Source: Ananas comosus (taxonomy: Eukaryota > Streptophyta > Magnoliopsida > Poales > Bromeliaceae). From it: a DNA stretch of 64,000 bases. The stretch is taken from contig NC_033641.1 in assembly GCF_001540865.1 (NCBI RefSeq), forward strand, positions 6,669,362 through 6,733,361, given 5' to 3'. The position numbers and the translations under genes are program-made. The notes under the pieces are model-generated. The model made no database searches, was not told where the DNA came from, and saw nothing but the letters and a program-made list of their open reading frames with translations. Shown piece after piece: positions 12,528 through 24,544 of this stretch (position 1 is its first letter; each line of letters begins with the position of its first letter).

Positions 12528-13995
12528 TATGTCACGCCCCGGGGTCTCTTTGTAGTTAAAAACACGGGGGGATTTTTTTTTTTGAAAAACCTGACCCCAA
12601 GGGTATGCTAGATCCGCCACAAATACAGGGAGTCCACTGTTCACACTGACAGAGTCTCCCCTGTATTTGCACAGCGTCGCACAAATTCAAGTACATAACC
12701 ATAATACAACCACTATACTGAACATACTACATCCAACATCATATATCCATACACCATTCACCACAGGTTCACATTCATGATTTGAATATAAAATCACAAC
12801 TATTAGTTATAACGTTTCCAACTCGAAAACTGGTTTTGAAATACTAAATAACGAAAATCATGAAAAATCTTTTGAAAGCTGTTTCCCACACAGAAACTCT
12901 TTTCTTTTAAAACGCACTACCACGAGGGTAGAAAACCATTTCCAATACTTCACATGAAAACCACGAGTGTTTTAATTAACTTCTCAAAGCCATGAGTATA
13001 TATATCCAACTGAAATAAAATCATCTGAACCATGAACCATCTAAGATATAACACAGAAGTAAAGAGAGTAGTAACTAAACCAACAAACCGGGTCGGAAGC
13101 TCTATCTACTGCTACGAACATGTTTCACATCTCGTCTCAACCCTCACCGTCCGCAATAACTGAAAAATGGTGGGGGAGGTGAGAACATGTAAACATGTCT
13201 CCCCTCCCAGTGGGTACCGCAAGCCGACGAAGGCGAGAAGTACTCACCGGATCAGAAAGAGATAAACAAAGTCATGAGCAGATATACTAAATACAGTAGC
13301 AACGATAATACATGAACAGAATGTATAAGAACAACTAACGCTACTGTAAGGAAGAATTAAATACATACATGGATATCAACTATAGTAGCAAGACAACTGT
13401 AAAGAAAGAACTGTAAGTATGCATGCAACAACCGCTACTATAGTCATATGCGTCAACTAGACGATAAGTCCAAATATACCCAATCTAAAAGCTGCCCATC
13501 GGTCCGTAGACCTCAGGCCTGTGCCACAACTGCTCAACCTATACGTGACCCTCGTATAAAGCACCCGGGTTCGAAAGGTATATGACCCTCGCATAAAGCA
13601 CCTAGGTCTGAAAGTATATAACCCTCGTATAAAGCACCCCAGTTCACGAGTTGGCACCTCCAACCACTTTTTCGAAAAAGAAGACCCTCTTGCGATGGCC
13701 AAACCGCTGGTGTTCGTGAAATGCGTACGAGCAGTGGCGATCGATGCTAATAAGCTCAATAGTCAACCGTCGGCAACTAGCCTGTAACACACTGGACCTT
13801 TGCAATTGGCAAGGTTCGAGTGTTGAGTTGAGTGCTGAACTTTTCCAGATATTCTGGAGGGTCGTGGACCTTGTTCCGACCTATGGTTCATATCCCGAGA
13901 AATATAGTATTTTATGTAGTGCTAAGCCCACCAAAGAGTTGGACTTAGGCAACCCTCGGATTGCATTCTTCACATGGTGAAACCGGTGACAGGTT

Positions 13996-14162
13996 GATGG
14001 CTGTACCGGTACATGTTGATGGCTGTACTGGTATATGTTGATGGTTGTACCGGTACACTTCATTTGTACCAGTACATAGGGACATTCTCAGCCAACTCGA
14101 GGCTCGGGTTTGCATTTTCGCAGGATTTGTACCGGTACAAATGCCCGTGTACCGGTACACTT
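13996..14162. promoter_or_regulatory. Three pairs of TGTACCGGTACA palindromes
   Basis: Six sites near 14003, 14026, 14047, 14066, 14129 and 14149. Four are perfect at the ACCGGT core; two are ACTGGT or ACCAGT. They come as pairs about 20-22 bases apart. Confidence 0.6.
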
Positions 14163-15155
14163 TGCCAAACTGCGAGCAGTTTGAACTGCAGGGGTGTTTT
14201 TGCTATTGTAGCAACTCTATAATACCACCCACACCCCTTTGCTTGTCTCCTGAGCTGGGAAACACAGGGAGATCAAGGTAAGAGAGCTTCTCTCCTCCCC
14301 TCTTTGATTTTTGATCCCCTTTTGTGTGTTTTTGGTGGCTAAACTTCTCTTTTTGGCTTCTTGGTGCATTTTCACCATTGGAGGAATTTGGGAGCTTGGC
14401 TAGGAGCTCGGTAGAGGATGGATCTTGAACCCTAGTTGACTCCTAGCCTAGTTGGAAGCTTAAAAAGAGGTTTGTAACATGATTCTCTCATTAGATTCAT
14501 GTTTTGCATGATTTTGGTTATGAAACCCTAGAAATGAGGATTTAGGATTTGATTTGGGGATTTTTGATCTAGGGCTTTTGGAGCTCAATTGATCGGTTTA
14601 GAACCTTCCTTTGTGTTAGATTGGAAGGGTTCTAGCTCTCATTTGGAGCTTTAGAGGGGTTTTTTACACTTAGGTGAGATTTTGCCCTTATCTTGAGTTT
14701 GTTAATGTTTGAGTCTTTGGTTGTTCGTTTCATTTGGGTGACCCTCTTTTTGGTGCTTCTAGGGTACTAGGAGGCTAGTGGGCACCTCCGTTTGGCGAAA
14801 CGAAGGTTTCGATTTTGGTGGATTTGGCCTCACCAAAATGAGATAAACTTCTCATATTATGATTTTTATTTATCGTAAAGTGAAAATGCATGCATATTCA
14901 TACTAAATAGAATATTTGAGAATTTTAGAATGCTTAAAATGCACATGTTATATACGATGCATATTTGACCTCTATATAGTAGAGAGTTTTCATGTTGGGC
15001 TAGGGGCCTATGATTAGCATTCTTACATTTGATTGAGATCATGTTGCATATGGTGCATATGGCATATAGATTACACTCTTTGACCTAGAACGCATGCTTG
15101 ACATGGTTGGACATATCGTTATTAAGTGACATAGGCTAGAGTGTATACAAATAGT

Positions 15156-15305
15156 AAGCTAATGTCATAAAGCGGCATTTGGCTTGGACTAGATATGGAC
15201 TTAGCAAGCTAATGTCATAAAGCGGCATTAGACTTGGACTAGATATGGACTTAGCAAGCTAATGTCATAAAGCGGCATTAGACTTGATGGATATGTGAAT
15301 TGCAT
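15156..15305. repeat. 50-bp tandem repeat, three copies
   Basis: AAGCTAATGTCATAAAGCGG starts at 15156, 15206 and 15256. Shorter relatives of the 'CATAAAG(C/A)GGCA' word recur at about 15430 and 15490, and inverted in LTR B around 19720-19880. Confidence 0.85.
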
Positions 15306-16794
15306 GTGCATGTTATTATTATGAGAATTATACTAAGTTGAAAGTTGCATTGGAAGGAATATGCATGTAGCAATATGAGAACACGCTAGAGAGCATGTGT
15401 ATTAACCTATTATTGATAGAACAAGCTAATGTCATAAAGAGGCATAGAATGTGAAACGTGCTTAGAATATAGCAATATTTAAGTGCCATAAAGAGGCACT
15501 AAACATAATAAATGTTGAAACTTCACCTTGAGATTTGTACTTAGTAAAGCTAAGGTCTTTGACATAGAAATTATTGAATGGTTAAATCTTCACATTGAGA
15601 CAAAGTACTAGACCTTTGGGTTGCTAGTGACTGTTACCATGTTGGAGACATGATGATTGGGTACTTGAGACGATGACCATACTTGCTTGCCATTTGTGCT
15701 CATTCACACATGCTTGTGAGGGTCGCTCCCCACAAGCCGGCACTCCGGAGTTAGCCTACGCGACTTATGTTCGCTCGTGCGGTATCGAGTAGCCTACGGT
15801 GCCTGGAGGGTCAGACTCATTCCTAGAGTGGGAATGCTGGAGCTACCACTGGCACTTAGGCGGCACAAGCCAGACCACAACTGTGTAGGTCCTAAATGAG
15901 ATTGAACCAGAATATTAAACAACAATTTGATAATCACTACTAGACAGGTTATAGTAGTTGGATTCCTTGACATGCTATGGCATAGGATTGGACATTGAGT
16001 TACATAGTATACTTGACAGTATTGCTTATTGCATTATAGTATACTTGGTTGCCATGATAGTACATACTAGATATGTATTGAATTTTGGGACATATTGTAT
16101 ACTTGATAGTATTACTTGTTGCATCACAGCTTACTTGGTAGCCATGATAGAGCAAACTTGTTATGTATCGGCATATTGGATTCATGATAGAGTAAATGTA
16201 CTCCATGTTGTCATTCTACATACTTGTGGCATAGTAGTGTGGCATTTTATCATTATGCTTTATTTACCGCTGTTAATTTCTATTAACCTTATCTGCTCTC
16301 TTTTGGGCCTAGTGGTGCAGTTGGTGCAGGTCAGTAATTGCCCACTGGGAACTATAAATTATAGTTCTCATGCCCCCTGTTTTATGTTTTCTTTTAAAGC
16401 CTTCCACTTCGGGAGGCACTCGGGATCGCGGGAAAGGTTTCGCCTCGAGCTAGCTATCGAGGGATTTGGCGATAGGTGGTCCACCTCTCTTTTGTTTTCT
16501 TTTGGAGAGATTGTGAGAGTTTTGTACCTTATTATAGAGATCGCCCTACTGTTGTATCTTGAGATTTATGATATATTAGTTTCTTTATGTTCTAGTGGTT
16601 TAGTCTCTTTTCTTTCCGTTTTATTTTCACTTGTTGATAGAACTTAGCTGTATACTTGCTCTGATATCGTTAGTCATTGTTTATTTTTATCTTTCATATC
16701 TCTTTGTTGTAGACGCCTTATATGTGCAGGCATATGGCGGGTCTGGACACGCACTCGGCAGGGCCTATGCCGGGTCCCGGGGCGTGACATAGCC

Positions 16795-18532
16795 AACAAT
16801 CACTGCCCCTCAGGGCATACTGACCAATAGGTCATCGAACTGTAATAAACACAAGTACCGACCGCTCAGGTCAACTAGGATGGAACCACTCAACATCCTA
16901 TCGAAGATATGCAAGTATAATCCAGATGTAACGAACTGACCGTCTAGGTCCTAACCAAGCATCGACAACTAGTCGGCAATCCAACCCCTCAGGTAAACTG
17001 ACTCCGTAGGTTACCAAGTAATCCAACTGACCACATATATCACAACAATGGATGTGAAGTACGAGAACCGACCAACCAGGTCACATATGTGAAATACGAG
17101 AATCGACCAACTAGGTCACAGATGTCATATGCAGACAAATCTACTCTACTCCTAAACATGGAAACAACTGAGTAGATTATAACGGAAACAACATAGGCGC
17201 AAGGCTCAATAAATACTATGCAATAGTAACAATAGGAGAGCAAGGATAAGAAACCATCACCGAGAGTGCACCACTGTACCGACTTCAGATCGAAGTACCG
17301 ACTTGTACGAATGTCGCACCTGTATCCTGACCGCGGAAGAAACTCACCCGGACCTAAGGAAGGTCCACCGGATTAGTGTCTAACCCACAACTAATAACCA
17401 TAGTATCACAACACCACAAACAATCCCACGTGGATCGGTTTCTCGAAATCAATTACCGTAACTTGCCGGAAGTCCCGAAAATCGCAACAGGACTCCGCCG
17501 GGACCCACGGACTGTCCTGGAACTCACCGACTCAAACTACGAGTCACCTGCTGCCACAAAACACATCAAATTGGATGTCTTGGCAGCAACAATACTCACA
17601 TCGAAACGATTATCGTCGAACAATCGTTCCGAGCCGGGCTCCTGGAAGTGTCAATTTCGACATCGGAACCCACCGTCACTCACCCGCCATTTTCGAACCC
17701 TCGAAATGACGCGAGTGACCAACCAACAAGGCTCGGCGACTAAACAATCCACCACGAAGCACCGTCGGAAGAATTCCAAACCAAACACACATTCTGTCCG
17801 TGGATTTTGCCGAAAAACGCACCGAAAATTAATTTTCGATCTTCGCGAGGGCCTGGGGCCTTGGACAATTAGTCCAGAGGTTACCCATAGCTCGCACATG
17901 CTGCCAACAGCAGCAACAATAACCTTAATTGCATAAAAGCCCTCCCGATTCCATGAATCGCATTATTTCATGCGATTTTCGGGGTTTTATGGCCCGACAA
18001 CGCAAACTGAAGATCATTTAGTCAAGCCGAGACACCCGTTGATAGGTCTCAGCGTGCCGGAGGCCACGCTCACCTTTCGGAGCACTGCCAACCACTGTGG
18101 AAGGCGCACGAGCGACGCAAACATTAGCAAAACAGCGCGCACAGCGTCTAAATCGTGTCTATCACGCAAACCGGGGCATCGTTGACCCCAACGGAGGTGA
18201 ACACGATGCTCAGCACGAACCAGCGATGATCATGCTCACTTTCACAGTCATCGGGGTGCCCTCGGATCACCAAAAAGGTGACCGAATCACTGAACAGTGC
18301 GCAGGAACCTAAAATATTGCTTACCGGACCGGTGGAGACCGAGGGTGGTCGCCGGCGGCCGGACGGCGGGTGTTCCGGTCGGGGATGGGTGCGGCCGATC
18401 GGAGGGGTCTGGCGCAGATGCTGGCCGGCGGTAGCCGGTGGTACGGAGGAGGAGATCGAACCTGCAAGCTGCTCTCGGGTTCATGGGTTCCCGGCGGCAA
18501 GGCGGCGGCCGGAGGAGCTCGGGGTGACAGCA
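16795..18532 (-). repeat. Middle part of the inner family-C LTR
   Basis: Short phrases such as CCGACC...CAGGTCA and GACCAACTAGGTCAC recur here, and their inverse (GACCTAGTCGGTCAG) fills 36050-36420 in the outer copy. A GC-rich block at 18320-18530 ends in a donor-like CCGGTAAGC on the minus strand (about 18323). No gene: the 186-codon frame at 17376-17936 is a chance ORF in LTR DNA. Confidence 0.55.
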
Positions 18533-20795
18533 TGTCACGCCCGGGGACCGGCGGAGGCCCTCCTGGTAGCACGCCGAGACCCACCATATATCTACACATA
18601 TAAGGCGTCTACAATAACAGCGAAAATAAAGCAAGAAATATAACAGATAGGAATGAATAACAACTAATGATATCAGAGCAAATATGATTCTATCTTCTAT
18701 AACAAGAGTAAAAGAACATAACTAAATAATAAAAGTAAAACATAAAGTGATATAATATCCAACTCCGCAATACACAAAATGGGGTGGTCTCTACAAAGGT
18801 ACAACTCTCAACCTCTCACAAAAAAAAAACCACGAGAGATAGACCACCTATCAAACGATCCCTCGGCAACGAACGCTAGCCCGAGGCGATACTCTTCCCG
18901 CGGTGCCTAGCCTCACCCGGCGTGGAAGGCTCTGAAAAATATCGAGAAAAAGAGGGCGTGAGAACTATAATTTATAGTTCCCAGTGGGCAATTACTGACC
19001 TCAGCTCAATGCACCGCTAGGCCCTAAAAGAAAAGGGTAAGTCCAAAAGGCAACAATAATAATAAATAGATTGCATTTAGTAAAAGCATAAATAAAGTGC
19101 TAAACTACTATGTCTCAAGTAAACATGATGTCAATGTGATGTACATCTACTTTATCATAAGGAAAATATGTCCAATGGCAACAAGTAAATATCATGATCC
19201 ATTCATCAATACATGATGCGTATGCTTTATCATGGCAACCAAGTATACTATGATGCAACAAGTAGACTATCAAGTATACTACATGTCTCAACACTATGCT
19301 ATAAGCATGTCAAAGTACATCCAACTACTATACCTATCTAGTAGTGATTATCAATCCCCGGTTCAATGTCATTGTTTAATCATATTTTGGGACCTACATA
19401 TTTGTAGTCCAGCTTGTGCCGCCTAAGTGTCGGTGGTAGTTCCAGCATTCCCACTCTAGGAATGAGTCTATCCCTCCCGACCCCGTAGGTTTCTCGATAC
19501 CGCACATGCGAGTATAAGTCGCGTAGGCTAACTCCGGAGTGCCAGCTTGTAGGGAGCGACCCTCACAAGCATGTGCGAATGAGCACAAATGGCAAGCAAG
19601 CATAGTCAATGTCTCAGGTACTCAATCCTCATGTCTCTAACATGGTCAAGCCACTAGTATCCCGAAGATCTAGTTCAATGTTTCAAATTGAAGTTCCAAC
19701 ATACGCTAAGTTTAGTGCCTCTTTATGACACTTAAACATTGTTATATTCCAAACATATTTCACATTCTATGCCTCTTTATGGCACTAATTCGAGGTTCAC
19801 TCATGACCTGAGCTCAATGCCGCTTTATGGCATTAGCTCCATGATTCACATAATATTCTAGTCCGGTGCCTCTTTATGGCATTTTAGCTATCTTTCATGT
19901 CTTAATTAAACATAGGTTTAAATGCACGAATCAAAGCTCATTTTCACTCTAAGGAACATGGTCCAATATAAGAATGCTAAACTCAAACATAAGCTTCACA
20001 TGCAACTCTCTACTACATAGAGGTCCAAAAATGCATTATATGTAATATAGGCATTTTAAGCATTCTTAAATTTATAATAAATACATTTAGCATGAATATG
20101 CATGATTTTTCAATTTACGGTACTCAAATTATCACAAATGAGAATTTCTCATTGTGTGGCTAGGTCAAACCCACCAAAATCGAACCCTTCGTTTCGCTGA
20201 ACGGAGGTGCCCACTAGCCTCCTAGTACCCTAGAAGCATCAAAAACAGGGTTACCCAAACGAAACGAGCAACGAATTGCTCTAACATTAACCATCTCAAG
20301 CCAAGGTTGAGGAAAACTCACCCCAAGTGAAGAACCCTCTCTTAATCTCCAAATGGGAGTAAGAGTCCTTCCAAACCAACCTACGCAAAGGTTCTAAACC
20401 CATCAATTGGGTCCCAAAGCCCTCAAATCAAAAATCCTCAAAATAAATCCTAAATCCCAAAATCTAGGGTTTTTACCAACAAAAGCTTCAAAACTAGAAT
20501 CTAGAGGAAGGAAATCATCAACTAACCTCTAGGATGCTCCAATCCAAGCTCAAAATCCTCTAGAGTTGAAGATTGGTCCACCACCAAGCTCTAAACGCAA
20601 GCTCCAAGCCTCCAAAGGGTGAGAAAGAGAGAAGGGTTGAAGCTTCAAGGCCTCCAAGCTGCATCTCCTTCTTCTCTTCTTCTTCTTCTCCTCCTCCTTC
20701 TTCTTCTTCTTTTTCTCTTTCTAGAGGTATGAGAGAGTGAGAAGTGAGGGAGAAAGAAAGGGGAAAGGCCCTCTTAAGCCTCTAATGTAACAAAA

Positions 20796-21157
20796 TCTAG
20801 ATAAGTCCATCAAGAAAGCAATTCTGCACACTGCCCCAGCCTGGGCAGTTTCGCACTGGGGGGGCCGGTCTCCCCGACCCCAGGGACCGGTCTCCCAGTC
20901 AAAACTCGAAAAACCAACGTACGGGAACCGGTCCCTCCAGCCCAGGGACCAGTCCCTCCGGACCTTCCCGCAAAAATCCAGATAAGTCCCTCAAGAAAGC
21001 AATTCTGCACACTGCCCCAGCATGGGCAGTTTCGCACTGGGGGGACCGATCTCCCCGACCCCAGGGACCGGTCTCCCAGTCAAAACCCGAAAAACCAACG
21101 TACGAGAACCGGTCCCTCCAGCCCGGGGACCGGTCCCTCCGGACCTTCCCGCAAAAA
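20796..21157. repeat. 181-bp tandem duplication in LTR B
   Basis: The unit beginning ATCTAGATAAGTCC / ATCCAGATAAGTCC and containing CACTGCCCCAGC(C/A)TGGGCAG occurs at about 20796 and 20977. It doubles the number of ACCGGT palindrome pairs. Confidence 0.8.
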
Positions 21158-21245
21158 GGACCTACGGGAATCGGTCTCCCCACCCGGGGACCGGTTGCAT
21201 TGCCATGGGGGACCGATCTCCCCAGCCAGGGACCGGTCCCCGAGA
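20858..21245. promoter_or_regulatory. ACCGGT palindrome pairs (GGGACCGGTCCC type), six pairs
   Basis: Pairs such as GGACCGATCTCCCC...GGGACCGGTCTCCC repeat through the stretch with about 24-25 bases between centres. The tandem duplication explains part of the increase from three to six pairs. Confidence 0.6.
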
Positions 21246-22579
21246 GTGAAAACTCTCAGGTCAGTCCAGAGCTCGGATTTTCGAACTTTTAGGTTGGAAT
21301 ACCATCTACAATCTTCCACTAAGTGTGGAAAAAGCTCGGAACCCAAGTCAAACACTTGGACCTCGCAAATTGCACAGGTCCAGTGTGTTACACAACGATC
21401 AGTTGCCGGAGGCTGAGGGGAAGGCGATGCGCCCCGCAGTGTGCGACGACAGCGCGCGGTGGCCGCGTTGGCTCAACCTCGACCCCCACCAATCCTGGGC
21501 GGTCGCAGGATGCACGAACGGCGGCCGACGGCGAGCTGGGACAACAGGGAGGTGCGCCGGAGATCGCCAGGGGCCGAAGGAAGTCTGGGCAGCCGATCTC
21601 GGGCTGTCCCAACCAGCGGTTCATGAGCTGGAGTCATCTCTACCTGGGCTGACCAAGGATGGTCGCAGCTTGCACCGGCGCGGTGACGGCGGCTCCGGTG
21701 GCGCGCGGTGACGGCGGGGGCCGGCAAGGGTGGTGCCGGAGTGTTCAAGGAGGACGATGCTCACGATCCTGAGCGACGGCGTCACGAGGAGAAAGTGATC
21801 TCTTGAACTTGGCCAGACACGATCCAGTTTGGCCGCGGCTTGCCAAGACGACGGCGGCGGCGCTCGGGGGGTGGCCGGGACCGGCTAAAGATGATGCCGG
21901 AGGTGAGTCACGGCCGAGGGGTGACAGATCCAACGGTTCGGAGGCTTCTCATGGTTCCACGGCCAAGAATGAGGCAATATGGAGGGGGAGAGAGAGAAGA
22001 GGGAAGTCGGGGACAGTTTTCCGGCCGCTGGAGCAGCCTGCCGGGGGCCGAGGCACACACACGGGTTGAGCAGGAAGAAGCTGAGGCAGCTAGGAGGACT
22101 AGGGTTAGCTGGGTGCGACTAGGGTTAAGATTCCATGGATGACATCCTAATTCCAATATATATATATGCATACGAACAATTACAGAGAAGTCCACCCCTA
22201 TCTACTATTTTTAGCTGGGTCCCTGTCCATACATGTAATATACACCTAGGCCCTTCGACGTTCGAAATCCTGCGAAACGGCACAGAAAATATGGGACCTT
22301 TCGCAAATTTTCCGATTGTGCCAAATTGACCTCTCAGCGATCATTTCGCAATTCCCGAAGATCTGTCCGTCGAATTTTCGAACGGATCACGCTAGAGCGT
22401 TCAGCACGGCTGGGACATCGAATCTAGCATCTTGTTTCATCCGATATGGTCTCTGATTCATGACGGAACCACCCCTCTTTTTTCCACCACATAACCACCT
22501 ATATTAATATATGTGAAATCAATCAAACCACCCATTTTTCTCGACAACCGAGCATCAGAACCCAATTCCGTCAGTGCCA

Positions 22580-23117
22580 TTGGGTTCAGAATAGTTGAGC
22601 CGTTCGAAACGAGCTATTGGAGTCCTATGTTCAGAGTCCAATACGCACCAGAACCCTTCTCTACTCACTGGCTCATCCGAAAAGCCGAAGTTACTATTCA
22701 CTTTAAGTCATCGGTTCTGGTCACGTAACTTCTCCATCTTATCTCATTTTCTCTTGAAACTTGACGAGTGCTTATGTAATTAAATTACACACAAAAATAT
22801 TGTCAACAAAGAGCTTAGCTGCACTGTCAAAATCTCAGTCCTTACATGAATTGGGTTCAGAATAGTCGAGCCGTTCGAAACGAGCTATTGTAGTCCTATG
22901 TTCGGAGTCCAATACGCACCAGAACCCTTCTCTACTCACTGGCTCATCCGAAAAGCCGGAGTTACTATTCACTTTAAGTCATCGGTCCTGGTCGCATAAC
23001 TTTTCCATATTAACTCATTTTCTCCTGAAACTTGACGAGTGCTTATGTAATTAAATTACACAGAAAAACATCGTCAACAGAGAGCTTAGCTGCACTGCCA
23101 AAATCTCAGTCCTTACA
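22580..23117 (-). repeat. Tandem duplication of the LTR C' terminus (about 270 bp, two copies)
   Basis: The unit runs from TTGGGTTCAGAATAG to CTCAGTCCTTACA; copies are 22580-22850 and 22851-23117. On the minus strand both copies begin TGTAAGGACTGAG, so the LTR start itself is duplicated. Confidence 0.85.
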
Positions 23118-23978
23118 AGGTACGTTTTGAAAATATAATTTGACTTAAATCCCTTCTGAAATATAAATTTAAAATTTATTTGCGTTTATGATGAATTTAA
23201 TTTAAGATAGGTTGCTTTTTTTTATGTGTACAGGAGATAGGATTTGGTAATTACTTATTAGTGTATGCCTGAAATAATTGGGTATGATCTCTAAATAGAA
23301 TCAAGATATTATTTTTTTAATGCTTAATTTGAAACAACATTTATAATTATTTTAACTTTTTGTTTCCAAATATTTTTTGTTGCTAAATTATTGATGAAAA
23401 ATTTACAGTGTTGTTAATCCAGGGATCATTTTCTTTGAAAGATATACCAATGAATGGGCCTTCCAAGATCAATTGGTGAGGAGTTTTCAGTGAGAGAATT
23501 AATTTCAGAAAAGCCCCAAGCATACTTCTATTTCTTTTCTTCTTTGCATATCTTATTTTTAATGTTTACATTATGTTTCAGTTTTGGTAGTATTTTTTAT
23601 CTAATTTTGAAGTAATATATGTATGTTTTGATTGTGAAGAGTATAAGAAGTAATGCATTTGAGCAGTTGCCCTTTCAAATAATGATAATATTGTTAAATG
23701 ATTAGTTCAAATATAAAGAGAAATAGTGCTTCTTTGTGAAACACCTTTTTTTTACAAAATTAAATCATCTTGACATAGTTTAGTGATTTATGCATCGACT
23801 AAAGGGAGTACAAGAATTATTTTATGTATTTGAGAGATTGTCTTTGGGAAAGCAAAATACTGTGTGGTGATTAGTTTAGGGACAAGAATAAAAACTTCTT
23901 CTTTCGGAAGCACCATATAAATAAAGGTAAACTTCTAATATAGAGGTGTAGCTTATCTTATTAGAAACCTATGCTATA
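23118..23978 (+). pseudogene. Captured gene remnant: intron DNA and a possible second exon
   Basis: After the LTR the sequence resumes AGGTACGTTTTG, a donor that fits the exon at 12420-12527. It is AT-rich like an intron. 23409-23475 (after TTTACAG, before GTGAGG) is open as VVNPGIIFFERYTNEWAFQD and may be another exon of the same captured gene. Family not recognised. Confidence 0.4.
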
Positions 23979-24008
23979 CTAGTATAGAACCCGCGCTTCG
24001 CTGCGGTT
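23979..24008 (-). mobile_element. 3' end of a second Helitron, minus orientation
   Basis: The plus strand reads CTAG (23979-23982), TATAG, then AACCCGC, a loop, and GCGGTT. On the minus strand this is a GC hairpin (one bulged base) followed by TTCTATACTAG and a host T: the Helitron 3' signature again. Its 5' end, expected as ...GA|T on the plus strand further right, was not found. Confidence 0.65.
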
Positions 24009-24544
24009 AACATTTATATACTCTGAATAATTTAAAATTTTTTTAAAATTTCACCACGACCCCTGCAAAAGTCATTTTTTTAAAATTTTTTTAATTTGTT
24101 TTTTTAGGGTATATGAGATGTTCACAGTAATCACTCTAAGATTCCTCAACAGCGAGATGAGGTTGAGGCGAACGACCCCCGCTGATGCTCAAATGCCTCG
24201 ATGTATTATGTTTTTAATTTTTTTAATTTATTTGTTTTAATTATAGGGAATGGGTTTAGGGACGATCGGAGGGGGGTTAGAGTTTGGGGAGTGAGCGGGC
24301 TTGCAGGATCGCGATCGGCGGCTAGGGCTCCGGCGATCCACGGGGGCGGCGTCGTCGGCGGCCTCAGGGGTGGCGTCGTCTGCGACCGCGGGGGCGGGAT
24401 CGGGAAGAGGGGGCCATGGCCGTCACGGGGATCTCCGCCGGTGGCAAAGGAGAGACGAAGGGGCCGAGGGAGAGGGCGCCCCAGGCGAGGAGGGAAGCGG
24501 GGGCGGAGTGGGAGTAGCGGAGGAGCTAGGCGGAGAGGAGGTTA

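Larger units (their letters stand above)
13783..16789 (+). repeat. Solo LTR A, 3.0 kb, with perfect target duplication
   Basis: TGTAACACACTGGACC at the left, CCGGGGCGTGACA at the right. The 5-bp duplication TAGCC (13778-13782 and 16790-16794) is exact, so this is a genuine solo LTR left by LTR-LTR recombination. Blocks in order: six TGTACCGGTACA palindromes (13996-14162), pyrimidine-rich leader, a GAAACGAAGG block near 14795, a 50-bp triple repeat (15156-15305), a GC-rich block at 15710-15860, and CCCACTGGGAAC near 16340. The 229-codon frame at 15958-16647 lies in this LTR and is not a gene. Confidence 0.9.
18533..21392 (-). repeat. Solo LTR B, 2.86 kb, opposite orientation to LTR A
   Basis: On the minus strand it starts TGTAACACACTGGACC at 21392 and ends GGGCGTGACA at 18533, the same termini as LTR A. 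Most blocks of A are found here in reverse order and strand. The flanking five bases (CAGCA and CAACG) do not match well, so the target duplication is eroded or the left flank is rearranged. Unlike A, its palindromes are of the GGGACCGGTCCC type. Confidence 0.8.
12530..23117 (-). repeat. Inner family-C solo LTR (C'), interrupted by LTRs A and B
   Basis: On the minus strand it starts TGTAAGGACTGAG at 23117 and ends GGGGCGTGACA at 12530. The flanks AAGTA (12525-12529) and AGGTA (23118-23122) are a 4-of-5 target duplication. Without A and B its length is about 4.7 kb, long for an LTR, and part of that comes from a tandem duplication of the first about 270 bases. It is inverted relative to the outer family-C copy that ends at 38467. 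Confidence 0.7.

Noticed and set aside
15958..16647. A 229-codon plus-strand ORF
   Set aside because: It lies wholly in solo LTR A, has a hydrophobic, repetitive composition (from repeated CATAGTATACTTG words) and the inverse copy in LTR B is not open. A chance ORF.
17376..18643. Several 70-186-codon ORFs on both strands
   Set aside because: Located in the GC-rich part of the inner family-C LTR; no domain recognised and frames overlap on both strands.
20858..21245. Regularly spaced palindromes as a CRISPR-like array
   Set aside because: Plant nuclear LTR context; spacers are themselves repeated and the unit is explained by a 181-bp tandem duplication.
13783..21392. LTRs A and B as terminal inverted repeats of one giant DNA transposon
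   Set aside because: Each has its own TG...CA ends, A has its own TAGCC duplication, and the DNA between is family-C LTR that continues outside both.
18528..21397. A target duplication around LTR B
   Set aside because: CAGCA and CAACG share only three of five bases; not enough to claim.
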